A DNA stretch of 30,027 nt from a virus. A model generated the notes under the pieces. The model ran no database searches, was not told where the DNA came from, and saw nothing but the letters and a program-made list of their open reading frames with translations. The DNA lies in the IMG/VR virus record IMGVR_UViG_3300025274_000042, positions 1 through 30,027 of that record. One strand, written 5' to 3'. The position numbers were made by a program, and so were the translations under genes. Positions 14,071 to 23,700 of this stretch are shown here, one piece after another; the stretch's first letter is position 1; the number at the start of each line of letters is the position of its first letter.

Positions 14071-14442
14071 ATGTCTCAGATTAAAGAAAAACTTTACAGT
14101 GAAATCAAAGGCACATATGCTTTTGCTAAAGCCAAAGATTACTTAGGTAATTGGCACTACTTAGCTGCTGAGAATGAAGAACAAATTGAAAAATATTGTG
14201 AAGAGTATTCTCCTAGAGGAATGTATCCACATGAAAGTAATGGATTAGCTATTGAAGTTTGGATAAATTATGTTGATCCAATACAGGTATGTTTCTTCTT
14301 TACTTGGGTAGGTAAAAGACATAATCCTTTTGTAGTGGCAAAACCTTTTAACTATGATCGGACTAAGAAATATAAATGGACACCAAAGGTTAGAATGGTT
14401 GGACCATCAATGAAAACTTCATTAGTGGAGGAAAACAAATGA
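14071..14442 (+). CDS. Hypothetical protein, 123 aa, between oxygenase and nrdB
   Basis: The ATG directly abuts the previous TAA and has no clear ribosome binding site, so it is probably translated by re-initiation. The product is rich in aromatic residues (GNWHYLA, VWINYVDPIQVCFFFTWVG) and probably a small alpha/beta fold. The hydrophobic FFFTWVG stretch is too short for a membrane helix. Family not recognised. Placement in the nrd cluster suggests a nucleotide-metabolism accessory, but nothing in the sequence proves it. Confidence 0.7.
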   Translation: MSQIKEKLYSEIKGTYAFAKAKDYLGNWHYLAAENEEQIEKYCEEYSPRGMYPHESNGLAIEVWINYVDPIQVCFFFTWVGKRHNPFVVAKPFNYDRTKKYKWTPKVRMVGPSMKTSLVEENK

Positions 14443-15422
14443 GCTTATTAAAAAATAGAGACTATTACAAACCTTTCGATCATCAATGGATGTTCGATTA
14501 TTATGTACAGCAAAACCAAATGCATTGGCTACCTGAATCTGTGCCTCTGCATACAGATATCAAAGATTGGCAAGACTTATCAGACTCTGAAAAGAATTTG
14601 TTGACTCAAATATTTAGGCTATTCACACAGTCAGATGTAGATGTCGGTGCAGGTTATGTAGATAAATTTATGCCCATATTTAAAAAGCCTGAAGCTCGGA
14701 TGATGATGGGTGCATTTGTTAACATGGAATCCATACATCAACATGCTTACAGTTTGTTGTTGGATACAGTAGGTATGCCGGAAACTGAATACAAAGCTTT
14801 CTCAGAGTATGAAGAGATGGCAAACAAGCATGATTACATCAAAGACTTTAAGCCTACTCGTAAGAACAAACAAGCTATTGCTAAGACTTTAGCAGTCTAT
14901 TCAGCCTTCACCGAAGGACTGCAACTCTTTAGTAGCTTTGCAATCCTGTTAAACTTTCCTAGATTTGGCAAGATGAAAGGTATGGGGCAGATAGTTACGT
15001 ACTCCATACGTGATGAATCATTACATGTTGAGGCAATGACAAAGCTATTCAGGGATTTTATTAAAGAGAACTTGGATATATGGACAGATAAGTTTAAGAA
15101 GGAACTTTATGCTATCTGTCGGAAGATGGTTAAATTAGAAGATAAGTTCCTTGACCTTGTGTTTGCTATGGGCAACATTGAAGGTCTAACTAAAAAAGAT
15201 ATGTATGCTTATAACAGATACATAGCTGACAGGAGATTACTACAGCTTGGTCTTAGAACAAACTATGACCAACAAAACAATCCTTTGGATTGGCTTGATG
15301 AAGTAATCGGAGTTGAACACCAAAACTTTTTTGAAGGGAGAGCTACAGCGTATATGAAAGCTGGCTTGAGAGGAGATCACGGAAGTCTAACCTTTACAGA
15401 AATTCAAAATGAAAAAGAATGA
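14439..15422 (+). CDS. nrdB: Class I ribonucleotide reductase small subunit, 327 aa
   Basis: Holds the metal centre and radical that activate NrdA. The ligand set fits E. coli NrdB with the same spacings: D66 (QSDVD), E97 and H100 (MESIHQHAY), E159 (FTEGL), E193 and H196 (RDESLH). The radical tyrosine is conserved as Y104, four residues after H100, so this is a tyrosyl-radical type rather than a Tyr-less subclass. Length (327) is slightly shorter than E. coli (376). The ATG follows GGAGG and overlaps the previous stop. The end overlaps the 72-aa gene by 14 bases. Confidence 0.95.
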   Translation: MSLLKNRDYYKPFDHQWMFDYYVQQNQMHWLPESVPLHTDIKDWQDLSDSEKNLLTQIFRLFTQSDVDVGAGYVDKFMPIFKKPEARMMMGAFVNMESIHQHAYSLLLDTVGMPETEYKAFSEYEEMANKHDYIKDFKPTRKNKQAIAKTLAVYSAFTEGLQLFSSFAILLNFPRFGKMKGMGQIVTYSIRDESLHVEAMTKLFRDFIKENLDIWTDKFKKELYAICRKMVKLEDKFLDLVFAMGNIEGLTKKDMYAYNRYIADRRLLQLGLRTNYDQQNNPLDWLDEVIGVEHQNFFEGRATAYMKAGLRGDHGSLTFTEIQNEKE

Positions 15423-15627
15423 AGCCGTTTTAGTAAGCTATAAATTATTGATTGATACGAAAGGAAAAGTTATTACTGAACGAAGCGTCAGTGATATAGA
15501 TCAATTAGAAGAAAAATTTAATCCTGTTATTTTTAATACTTTAAAGACTACAATAAAATTAGCTCAAGTAGAATTTGATAAGATACACAATCTTATTGAA
15601 GCAAATCTTAATGCTCGAATACAGTAG
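15409..15627 (+). CDS. Hypothetical protein, 72 aa, last rightward gene
   Basis: Begins within the end of nrdB with a weak site, so translation is probably coupled. The product is soluble: a strand pair (VLVSYKLLIDTKGKVI) then a helical half (LKTTIKLAQVEFDKIHNLIEA). No family recognised. Its TAG at 15625-15627 abuts, with no gap, the stop of the leftward 39-aa gene, so the two operons converge exactly here. Confidence 0.62.
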   Translation: MKKNEAVLVSYKLLIDTKGKVITERSVSDIDQLEEKFNPVIFNTLKTTIKLAQVEFDKIHNLIEANLNARIQ

Positions 15628-15747
15628 TTACTCTTTACCTTGTTGTAACTCTTTCCAAGTTTTGAAAGTTTTTGTGGTGTGCTCCCAAAACTTTCCCTGA
15701 TAACAAGGTTCGCAATTTTTAGACGTAGTTATCCTACACTTCTCCAT
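15628..15747 (-). CDS. 39-aa CxxC protein, last leftward gene
   Basis: Minus-strand frame starting MEKCRITTSKNCEPCYQG and ending in WKELQQGKE. Three cysteines, with a C-E-P-C pair, suggest zinc or redox chemistry. There is a weak ribosome site (GTGGA). It follows the 51-aa membrane gene by 27 bases and ends exactly where the rightward genes end. The same DNA contains two nested 8-bp inverted repeats: ACCTTGTT (15637-15644) with AACAAGGT, and AAGTTTTG with CAAAACTT. These might act as a bidirectional transcription stop. The codon pattern and spacing look genic, but the size limits confidence. Confidence 0.5.
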   Translation of the reverse strand: MEKCRITTSKNCEPCYQGKFWEHTTKTFKTWKELQQGKE

Positions 15748-15774
15748 TGTGATTCCACTAAATTAATTTAAAAT

Positions 15775-15930
15775 CTACGAGTATGTCAATAATGAGATAA
15801 ATAAAGAGGACACGCATAATAATCCTGTGCCTACGAGCACGACTAATTCGATCTCTCTCTCCTTTTTTCTTTTCTTTAATTTCCGTTCTTCCGTTATACC
15901 ATTTACCAGCCATGTCTGAACTGATTTCAT
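15775..15930 (-). CDS. 51-aa single-span membrane protein downstream of hsp20
   Basis: The ATG (15930-15928) directly abuts the hsp20 stop codon, so it is probably translated by re-initiation. The product has a basic charged N-terminal half (TEERKLKKRKKEREIE) and then a clear hydrophobic helix (residues about 27-50, LVVLVGTGLLCVSSLFISLL). It would insert with the basic part in the cytoplasm. It could be an additional lysis regulator or envelope protein; no family recognised. A second frame on the same strand (ATG near 15912) also stays open but has a worse hydrophobic profile. Confidence 0.55.
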   Translation of the reverse strand: MKSVQTWLVNGITEERKLKKRKKEREIELVVLVGTGLLCVSSLFISLLTYS

Positions 15931-16359
15931 CTACGATTCAATCTTAATTTTTTTAGGCTTCTTCTCATCTGGAATAAACCTAGTTAAGTTAATACATAGA
16001 AGACCATTCTTCAAACTTGCACCAACAACTTCTATGTCATCAGCCAACTTAAATTGTCGTCTGAAAGAGCGTTGGGCAATTCCTTTGAAGAGTTTGCCTT
16101 CCTCCTTTTTTTCAGACGATTCGTGCATTATTGTTAAAGTATTTTCTTGTACTTCAACGTCTATGTCGTTATCGTCAAGCCCTGCTAGAGCCATTTCGAT
16201 AGTGTAGTTCTCTCCATCTCTACTCACATTGGTAGGTGGATAGGTAGGTACTGATACTTCAGTAGCCCTTGATAAGCTGTCGAACAACCTATCAAATCCA
16301 ACGAACATAGATGCAAATGAGGGTGAATAAAAATCCACCAAGTTATGTTTTATAACCAT
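15931..16359 (-). CDS. Small heat shock protein (Hsp20/IbpA-like), 142 aa
   Basis: Holdase chaperone that binds unfolding proteins. After an N-terminal arm with F-D-R-L-F-D-S-L comes the alpha-crystallin domain (about residues 40-130). Landmarks are PPTNVSRDGENYTIEMALAG, a VEVQENTLTIMHE strand, SFRRQFKLADDIEV, and NGLLCINL where the family usually has G-V-L. The C terminus ends KKIKIES, giving the I-x-I motif used for oligomer assembly. Marine phages often carry Hsp20, perhaps to help virion protein folding late in infection. It follows the lysis genes after a gap with several hairpins and has a strong AAGGAG site. Confidence 0.9.
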   Translation of the reverse strand: MVIKHNLVDFYSPSFASMFVGFDRLFDSLSRATEVSVPTYPPTNVSRDGENYTIEMALAGLDDNDIDVEVQENTLTIMHESSEKKEEGKLFKGIAQRSFRRQFKLADDIEVVGASLKNGLLCINLTRFIPDEKKPKKIKIES

Positions 16360-16395
16360 TTCTTTTCTCCTTAATTATAAGCGAGTTATTAATAC

Positions 16396-16426
16396 CTCTT
16401 AGACGCTCATAGAGCCGTTCTAAGAG
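16396..16426 (-). promoter_or_regulatory. Hairpin in the hsp20 leader, possible RNA thermometer element
   Basis: Perfect 8-bp arms CTCTTAGA (16396-16403) and TCTAAGAG (16419-16426) with an inner GCTC/GAGC stem. In the hsp20 mRNA the TTCTC beginning the 5' arm could instead pair with GAGAA of the ribosome binding site. Alternative pairing near a small heat shock gene recalls RNA thermometers, but this is untested. Confidence 0.3.
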
Positions 16427-16437
16427 AACTTTATAAA

Positions 16438-16470
16438 GCTAGACGTACCTGTGTATGCCTAGCAGTTTTT
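16438..16470 (+). terminator. Rho-independent terminator for rightward read-through
   Basis: GCTAG (16438-16442) and CTAGC (16459-16463) close a second 5-bp stem CGTAC/GTATG (one G-U) with a CTGT loop; only one mismatch interrupts the arms. AGTTTTT follows on the plus strand. It would stop rightward transcripts that run antisense through hsp20. On the minus strand the tract after it is TTTATAAAG, so it could act weakly both ways. Confidence 0.5.
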
Positions 16471-16486
16471 GAGCCTTAAACAGGCT

Positions 16487-16600
16487 CTATTTAGACTTCT
16501 TAAAAAAGCCTAAAATCTTGTTAAACCACTCTGGCTTTTTAGTATAGATTATAAATCCTACTAAAGCCAAAATGATTATCAATCCTATTAAATTATCCAT
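16487..16600 (-). CDS. 37-aa single-span membrane peptide
   Basis: Minus-strand frame MDNLIGLIIILALVGFIIYT followed by a short basic amphipathic tail (PEWFNKILGFFKKSK). One N-terminal transmembrane helix. It follows the holin-like gene by 8 bases with a GATAGGAA site, so it belongs to the lysis cassette. A small holin, pinholin or antiholin is plausible from size and location; not proven. Confidence 0.6.
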   Translation of the reverse strand: MDNLIGLIIILALVGFIIYTKKPEWFNKILGFFKKSK

Positions 16601-16608
16601 AGTTTTTC

Positions 16609-17040
16609 CTATCTTCTAACTAAACTGCCTCCAAAATACATACCCACTATAGCTGCTACTAAATTAGTATCCAGTGGTGTTATCACCAAGCCTGTAAAAG
16701 AAATCCATTTCAATACTTCTTTCTCAGCCACAAATAAAAATCCGGGTTTGAATTGAAGGTAACCTACAGTAACTTCAATGTCTGGATAGAATATTACTAC
16801 AACTTTAGGTAATAATACAATAGCAAAAATAGCAGTTAAAGCTATAATTCTTCTAGTCCATTGAAAGCCTGTGTTCTCATATTCTCTCGCAGCTTTAAAA
16901 GCTTTGTGTTGAATATCTGCTCTTGCCAATAACAACTGTTGCTGTAGTTGTCTAGCCTTTAATGACTGCGACCACATGCTCATAAACCCTGATATCAGAG
17001 TTGAGCCTAACATGGTTATTATTTCAAAAGGAAAAGACAT
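16609..17040 (-). CDS. Holin-like membrane protein, 143 aa
   Basis: Three hydrophobic segments are visible. The first is near the N terminus (FEIITMLGSTLISGFMSM), then a Gln/Ala-rich helix (LKARQLQQQLLLARADIQHK). The second spans about residues 65-87 (IIALTAIFAIVLLPKVVVIF) and the third is at the C terminus (NLVAAIVGMYFGGSLV). This arrangement resembles 3TM phage holins, and the gene lies two genes after the endolysin. It would form the membrane lesion that lets the endolysin reach peptidoglycan. The exact holin family is not established. Confidence 0.65.
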   Translation of the reverse strand: MSFPFEIITMLGSTLISGFMSMWSQSLKARQLQQQLLLARADIQHKAFKAAREYENTGFQWTRRIIALTAIFAIVLLPKVVVIFYPDIEVTVGYLQFKPGFLFVAEKEVLKWISFTGLVITPLDTNLVAAIVGMYFGGSLVRR

Positions 17041-17043
17041 TGT

Positions 17044-17196
17044 TTACTCTTCTTCTTCTGTGTATATTACTAACATCATATCTTCAAACATTATTCTAAA
17101 GTCTTCCAACTGCATAAAAGAAAAATCTTTTTTTATCTGATAATAACAATACTTTCGGTACGCATCTTCAAGTTGTTTCTCTGTATATAGTACCAT
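17044..17196 (-). CDS. 50-aa hypothetical protein between endolysin and holin
   Basis: Minus-strand frame, MVLYTEKQLEDAYRKYCYYQ, a central FSFMQLEDFRIMFEDMM and an acidic Glu tail. A GAGGT site lies at the right distance. Soluble, acidic, helical. The next gene begins 3 bases after its stop. Fits the lysis cassette by spacing; role unknown. Confidence 0.65.
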   Translation of the reverse strand: MVLYTEKQLEDAYRKYCYYQIKKDFSFMQLEDFRIMFEDMMLVIYTEEEE

Positions 17197-17210
17197 TATA
17201 GTACCTCTTA

Positions 17211-17675
17211 CTAATTTGTCAAGGTCTCGATAGCCTTAACAAAATCTTCCACCCTTACTGGTGTCTGTTCCTTCCATTTAGATTGTCCATTTGTACCAGA
17301 ACCTGTAGAAATTTGGTTGATGGCTTCCTCATAATCCCTAGCTTTCAAAGCTTTATAAGCTGAAGGAAACTTATGCTGCCAATTTGTACCAAGTTGAAAA
17401 TTCACTGAGCCTAAAGCCAATAAGAAATCCAGATTATTTATACCTAAGTCATGGAGTTGTTGGGCTGCTGAGTACCATGCTTTTTCAGCATCCTTTGATA
17501 GCCAAGTATCTAGTATGTCTGCTTCAATGACCTCACCTACAGCATACTGATCATTCTCTGCAGAGCTTAGTACGTGTCCAACACCACAGGTAGGATTGCC
17601 TAGTGTATCTAAATAGACCTCTTCCCTATAGCCTTCCCTGAGTTTAAGATGGTCTAAGAAGGTTTGATAGATCAT
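17211..17675 (-). CDS. Endolysin, GH24 (T4 lysozyme-like), 154 aa
   Basis: Cleaves peptidoglycan to release progeny. The catalytic triad matches T4 lysozyme in spacing: E14 (LREGYREEVY), D23 (YLDTLG) and T29 (NPTCGVGH). The rest contains the usual helical lobe (NNLDFLLALGSVNFQLG, KALKARDYEEAINQI). The length is close to T4 lysozyme (164). I see no N-terminal signal or anchor, so export probably needs the holin nearby. The start follows GGTGGTGA and lies 37 bases after the giant virion protein gene. Confidence 0.92.
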   Translation of the reverse strand: MIYQTFLDHLKLREGYREEVYLDTLGNPTCGVGHVLSSAENDQYAVGEVIEADILDTWLSKDAEKAWYSAAQQLHDLGINNLDFLLALGSVNFQLGTNWQHKFPSAYKALKARDYEEAINQISTGSGTNGQSKWKEQTPVRVEDFVKAIETLTN

Positions 17676-17711
17676 TCACCACCTTTGTCAAAGTCTTCTC
17701 TATCTTGGTCT

Positions 17712-20700
17712 TTAATCATTGTATGTAATTTTAGATTGATAAGACTTCCAAGTGTCTTCGTCCATAATGTCCGACACAGGAATATTTATTTTTATAGGAA
17801 CATAGTTAGCTTTTCGATTTTCTTTCTTTGCAGTCTCCTCATCAGGTAATACATAAGCACCATATTTTTCAGCTAGTCTCATTGCTCTTCGTTCTACAGC
17901 TCTGTAATCTCCAGTAAACATACTTTTTAATAAATTTATCCCTTGTTTTAAAAAATTATCCCTGCCACCCTGCCTATAATTAAAATCATATTCATCATAA
18001 ACTTCTATATTTGCAGAGTTATAAGGTTTTTTGTGTGCTATTTTTATAATGCTTGTTCCAAGAACTTGATACACAGGAAGAGTTCCTTCGCTCTGATACA
18101 GCCACTTATGAGGTATACTAATTGTATTAGCACTTGGGTCTATGTTTTTACTTCGGGTGGCAAAAGAACTTCGATATCTGTCTGGTCCAAATAGGGATGC
18201 TACGTCATCCTGTATTGATTCAAGCTCTTCTTTAGTAAACCAATCTTCTGTAATAGTTTCTTTTTTTCTTTTTATAACAGCATCTGAATATAATCTAAAA
18301 TCTGTACTTGATAGTATATCTTTAGTAGTTTGTGTGAACTCTTTACCTTTATCCAGTGATCGTTTTATGGTAGCAAGAAACTTATCTAAAACATTATCTT
18401 CTTCTGCTGAACTAGTTCCTTCAGCAAAGCCTAACCTATCCATCTGTCCTACTAGTCCACCTTCTTTCTTAAATAAACGAGCTGGTTTAGTTAATAAGTT
18501 TCTTCGTAGTTCATCAGTTAAAGTTATATAAGGTACTTCATAGGCTTCTGCACCTGTTGATTCTAAGAAATCAAACCAATCCATAATATCATCTATATTT
18601 TTTTGAGTTGTAGGTGGACTTAATGGTTGCCACAAGCCAGAAGGTGTTTCTCCAAAGTTTATGAGATCAGATAAAAATCTTACTTCTTCTCTAGTTAGGT
18701 TAAGTAAATGATAATCATCACCAAATTCTTTTTTAGCGTTTACTAGAATTTCTAATTCTCTTTTATCACGTTCTACATAAGGTACAATAGTATCAGCTAA
18801 ATCACGATCTCTTCTTCTAGTAGCTCTTTCCGAGCGTGTAGTACCTTCAAGAAAACCTGCTTGTTGTTTTATTCTTGCATCTAAATCATTTCTAGAAATC
18901 TTAAGCTCTTTACGTACCTTTTGTAGTCTTTGTAAAGTTCTGCGACCATCTTCTGAATCTTTGATAGCTTCTTCAAGCTTGTTTGGAGTACTTCCACGTG
19001 GGGCAGTTTCCTGCAATTTATTTTGTCTTGCCATCAAGCCAGCTAACTTCCTTTCCCACTCTGTAATAGCATCATCCAAACCGGGTATCATATATTCTTC
19101 AACAGGTCCAGTGTTCTTATAGACAAAAGCAGGAGCATCTTTTGTAGGGAGGAAAGGATACGTTTTGTATTGTACCTTACCACCAAACTCTTTGGCAACA
19201 TCTCTCATATCAGCTACAAACTGTCCTTTGGTTGGATGATACCACTGTGTTAACGATGCTTGAGGCACATGAATCCCTCCCATTGTATTAACAAGGTCCA
19301 TATGATTAAGAGCTACTTCATCTATGGAGGGATCGTTAGCTTCATGTCTCAACCGAGCCAGTAAAGCCATACGATAATCGTTGGATTTAAAAGGTTCTTT
19401 AATCAATCTATCTGTGCCATCACGTTGCAGTTCATCTATGAACTTGACATAGCCCTCTTTCTCAGTATCACCTTTCTTTCGTTTAGTTGCTCTGGTCCAA
19501 CCGATTGTCTTTGCACCAAAATGTGTCATCGGCATCTCCGACACACCTCTAGATTGCTTCCATAACTCTGCATCATTTAAATAGATTCTAACCACATCAT
19601 AGTCTGCTATATCTGCAGAGACTCCACCTAAGATAGCTTCTTCACCAGCACCTTGCTCTCTTAGTGCATTTGCTCTGTTTATGTGTTGTACTTTAATATC
19701 TTTTAGCTTATTAAAGACTCCTTGTGATGCTGCTACGATTTGTTCTTTAGTGAACTCTGGTTTAGGTGCTGTTTTTATTTGGTCCAATACTTGTATATTT
19801 TCTTTTACTTTTAGTAATCTTAGTTTCTCAAATTGCTTTGCTCCTGTTCCAAGCCTATCACCAAAGGTAATAGTTTCTATACTTTCATAAACAGAAGGTA
19901 AGTCCTCTGCACCTTTAGTTGTTCGTATAATTTCTTTAAACGCAGGTACTAAAGCCCTATATTCTCTCTCTAAAACTTCACCTAATCTACGTTCTTCTCG
20001 TGGTGCATAATTATATTCATCACTCAATTGATACATTTCATCTAAAATCTTAATCTCGTTTTGAATTTTTTCTGCCTTTTTAGGAAGTGTATCTGCTGCC
20101 AGATAATCTTTAACACCCTCAATCTCAGCTTTCTTTAGACCTGCCTTGCCTAATTGTTTTTCCATTCTCTCTACAGTTAATACTGGAATACCTTCTTTAT
20201 TCTTTATAAAGATTTTACTATTCTTTGGCAAGTTCTGCAGAGCTTCAAACGATTTTGAATACAAACCTAGTGGTGCTCCTTGAGTCCATTCAGTAAACCT
20301 TCCCCAACCTTCATCCCACTTGGCTTCAGCATATATATCCAAATCAGTTAAATCGCCCTCATAATACCCTTCCTCTCTTGCCATTATCTCTAATTCTTCG
20401 AGGTTTCTTTCGTACCACTCATCGAAAGACTCTGTGCCTCTTCCTAGTCTAGCTTCTTTTTCAGTTATTGGCTTATAACGAGTCATCTCGCCTTTTTCTT
20501 CTAGGTATTTACCAGTCTTTGTTGTTCTAAATTGGTTATTGTTGAAGAGGACATAGTTAGGTCTAGTACTTCCGGCAGTCGTATACCTGATACCATCGTA
20601 ACCTAATTCCTTTAAAGCGTTTCTTGCTTTAATACTTTGTTGGATATTGAATAGGTGTTGGTTAGCTTCAGTAGCTTTTCCTTGCCTAATAAGAAATTCA

Positions 20701-23700
20701 GTCTCATCATACTCATCAAGAAGATCAGAGACTATTCTTGAAGCAGTCTTGTTGGGGAGTAATGAGTTTTCTATAATATTGTTACGTCTTGTAACATTTG
20801 GGTTGAGAGAACGAACAAACTCTGCACCTAGTAACTCGCCTTCTTTTATTGGACCTAGATTTAAAGGATTAACCAGTCTCACTTTACCTGTGTGTACATT
20901 AGTCTTTGGAGCTCTTGTGATATCTCCGGTGAGGTCAACTGTTTCTGCTCGTAGATAAGGTCTAATTATGGAAGTACGTTCTCTTACTGCGTAGTCTAAA
21001 TCAGATTTTTGTCGACTGAGCATATCATCTAACCTTTCTTTATTCAAAGGAAATCTACTCTTCCCTTTCAACTCATTCATCTCTCTTATGTCTCCACGAA
21101 TATGGTTTATTCTTTTATTTAGCCGTAGTATTTGTTTCTTATCTTTTTCAGATAATTCTTTGCTGATTTTTAAACCTACTTTACTAACTGTACTTTTGTA
21201 GTTTTTGAAATTGTAATCCCGCATAAGACTATGCTGATAATGCTGAAGTTCTGCTCGTTCTAGAAGTGGGTCCAGATGTTGAGCTATGCCTTCAATAAAA
21301 TCTGCTTCTATTCTGTTCCCTACTCTTGTTAGTAGTTCTTCAGTACCCGGCTGACCTGCTATTCTTGAGCTAATTTCTTGTTGATCTCTTCTTATTATAT
21401 CACTTATTTCTGGAATAAATCCTTTTTCCTTATCTACATAAGATTCAACACCCTCTCTAAAAGTTTTCCCTACCAGCATACTTTCATCGCCCACGTGTGC
21501 TCCAACCATAGTGGAATATCTTAACTCTTCTTCCAGATCAGAAATTTTATTACTATACGAATAACGTAGCACATCGTCTTCATCAAAGTAAGCCGAGTCG
21601 TCAGCAAACTTCTTAGCTTCTTTAGGTGTATAAATACTAACTGTATCTTCAGATTGGAGAACTGGTGTATCCCTTCTCACATCTTGAGTTAAGTGTTGCG
21701 TGAGTTCATCCAGTTCTGGTTCTCTATCTAAACCGAGTAAAAGTTTTTTTAGTGACTTAGTAGGTGCAAAACGAGCTAAACGACTGGCAACTCCACCAAA
21801 AATAAAACCTAATCTTTCTTCTTCATCTTGGGCTAATATTCCTCCTTGTTCAGTATAAGGTCTACCAGTCATACGATCTATACGTTCATCAGGTTCAACA
21901 GGTACATTAGGTACATTATGAACTTCACCACCTTTTGCATAAAAAGCCTGTGTAACTTTTTTAGGTTTCTTATCTTTAGAACCTCTAGCAAATTTTCTTA
22001 TTGCTTCTCTCCATTCATAAGGATAGGCACTATAAAAAGGTAAATTTGTAGCACCAATTTCAGTAAATCCTTTTCGATAAAGAATAGCATCTACCACATC
22101 TTGAGCTACTGGACCGAAGGGAGTTTTAACCATTGCTCCGACTTGTCCACTACCATATTCTTTGTTTCTAATAAATCTTTCAACGTAATCAAAGGGACCT
22201 AAACCTCCCCATCTTTGTACAGCTTCAGTTATAACACGACCATCCTCTCGTTCTAAACTCCTGCCCTGACTCCTCATTGCATTGGTAAAAGTTGCCACAG
22301 CCGTCATAGCTAAAGCAGTACCAATAATCTTAGGTGATGTTTGTAATTTATGTTCAAAAGCTCCTTCATTGATCCAGCGTTTAAGAATCGTGTTATTAAA
22401 TACAGTTGGGTAACCTGCAAACTGTGAAAATATTTGTCCGGCTGGATGTGAGAACCACAAAGGTCTGTTCGCCTCTGCTGTGGAGGGATTCAAAATAATC
22501 TCTTTAGTAAATCTGCCAGCTCCTCTCAAATAACTATTCATATAAAAAGCAGCTCCTTTAGCTACGCCTTCATCAAATGTACCATCTGGTGTTAATGAAT
22601 TTTTATACCATTTCATTCCCTCTTTTTCATCAATACCCAATTCCCAAAGTTGTTTAGTTAAATATTCTCTTTTACTATTACTTAACTTAGCAGTACCTTG
22701 AACATCATCATGAAGTTTCTGTATATTCTCTCTGATTAAACGTTTACCAGTTGTGAAGGATGCTACTTGTACTGCTCCTGTCCACTGAGTTAAGAAGTTA
22801 GTTTTAAAGAAAGCATTTTGTACTTTTCTTAATCTCGGACTATGAGCAGCTTCACCATATAAACCTTCAATAAGACTTTGCACAGCTTGTTCCATTGCCA
22901 AGCCTGATTTGTACGCTTCTTCCCAATATTCATCACCAATATCTTTAAAACCTTTAACGTCTTTTCCACTGGTTCGTCTTACAAAGTCTGTGAATTTATC
23001 TATATCTTTTTTAACTCCTTTTACTAAAGCTTTACCTACTTCTTTAGCTGCTGGTAATTTACCGGTATCAATTCTAGTTAAAAGAATCATAGGCTCAGTT
23101 AAACTTGATATAGTTGCAAAAGGTAAGTGAGCCATCTGTTGTGATAACTTAAGAAAATCTGTGCCCCAACGTAAACCTCCTTTAAAAGCAATCTTATCAG
23201 TATCTAAACCAGTTATCCTTTCATGCATAATTCTAAGTCTTCTAATTGCTTCATTAATTTCATCTACTTCTACACCAGAATCTCCTAATTCTCTGCGTAT
23301 TGGATCAAGCCAATCTCTTTCAAAATCCTGTACAGTTCTACCGAAAAACTTAGTTCTGGTAGTAGCTCTGGCTGCGTCTGTTATGTAGTTGGTAAGTACG
23401 TCTTCAACATCTCCTTCTAAAAAAGGAGCTAGGTCCTGATCTGAAATTTTATCAAAGACTCTGTGTTGTAAAAAACTATGCCCTCCACCAGCATTATTTT
23501 TTGAACTGTATTGGAAGGGGCTAGTTTTACGATCTATGATATCTTGAACGATTGCTTCAGATTTTAAGCGTTTAGCTTTCTCCATATTACCTTCTGCATC
23601 CTTTAAGAAGTTTCTACCAAAAGATTCTTTATCAATTAAATCAGCATCGGCTCGAAGACCTTTTACTTTATTACCTACAATTTCTGTTTCTGTAGCATGA

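Noticed and set aside
16374-16379. TATAAT on the minus strand before hsp20
   Set aside because: Perfect -10 box, but a transcript starting from it would begin within the hsp20 ribosome site, and there is no -35 match.
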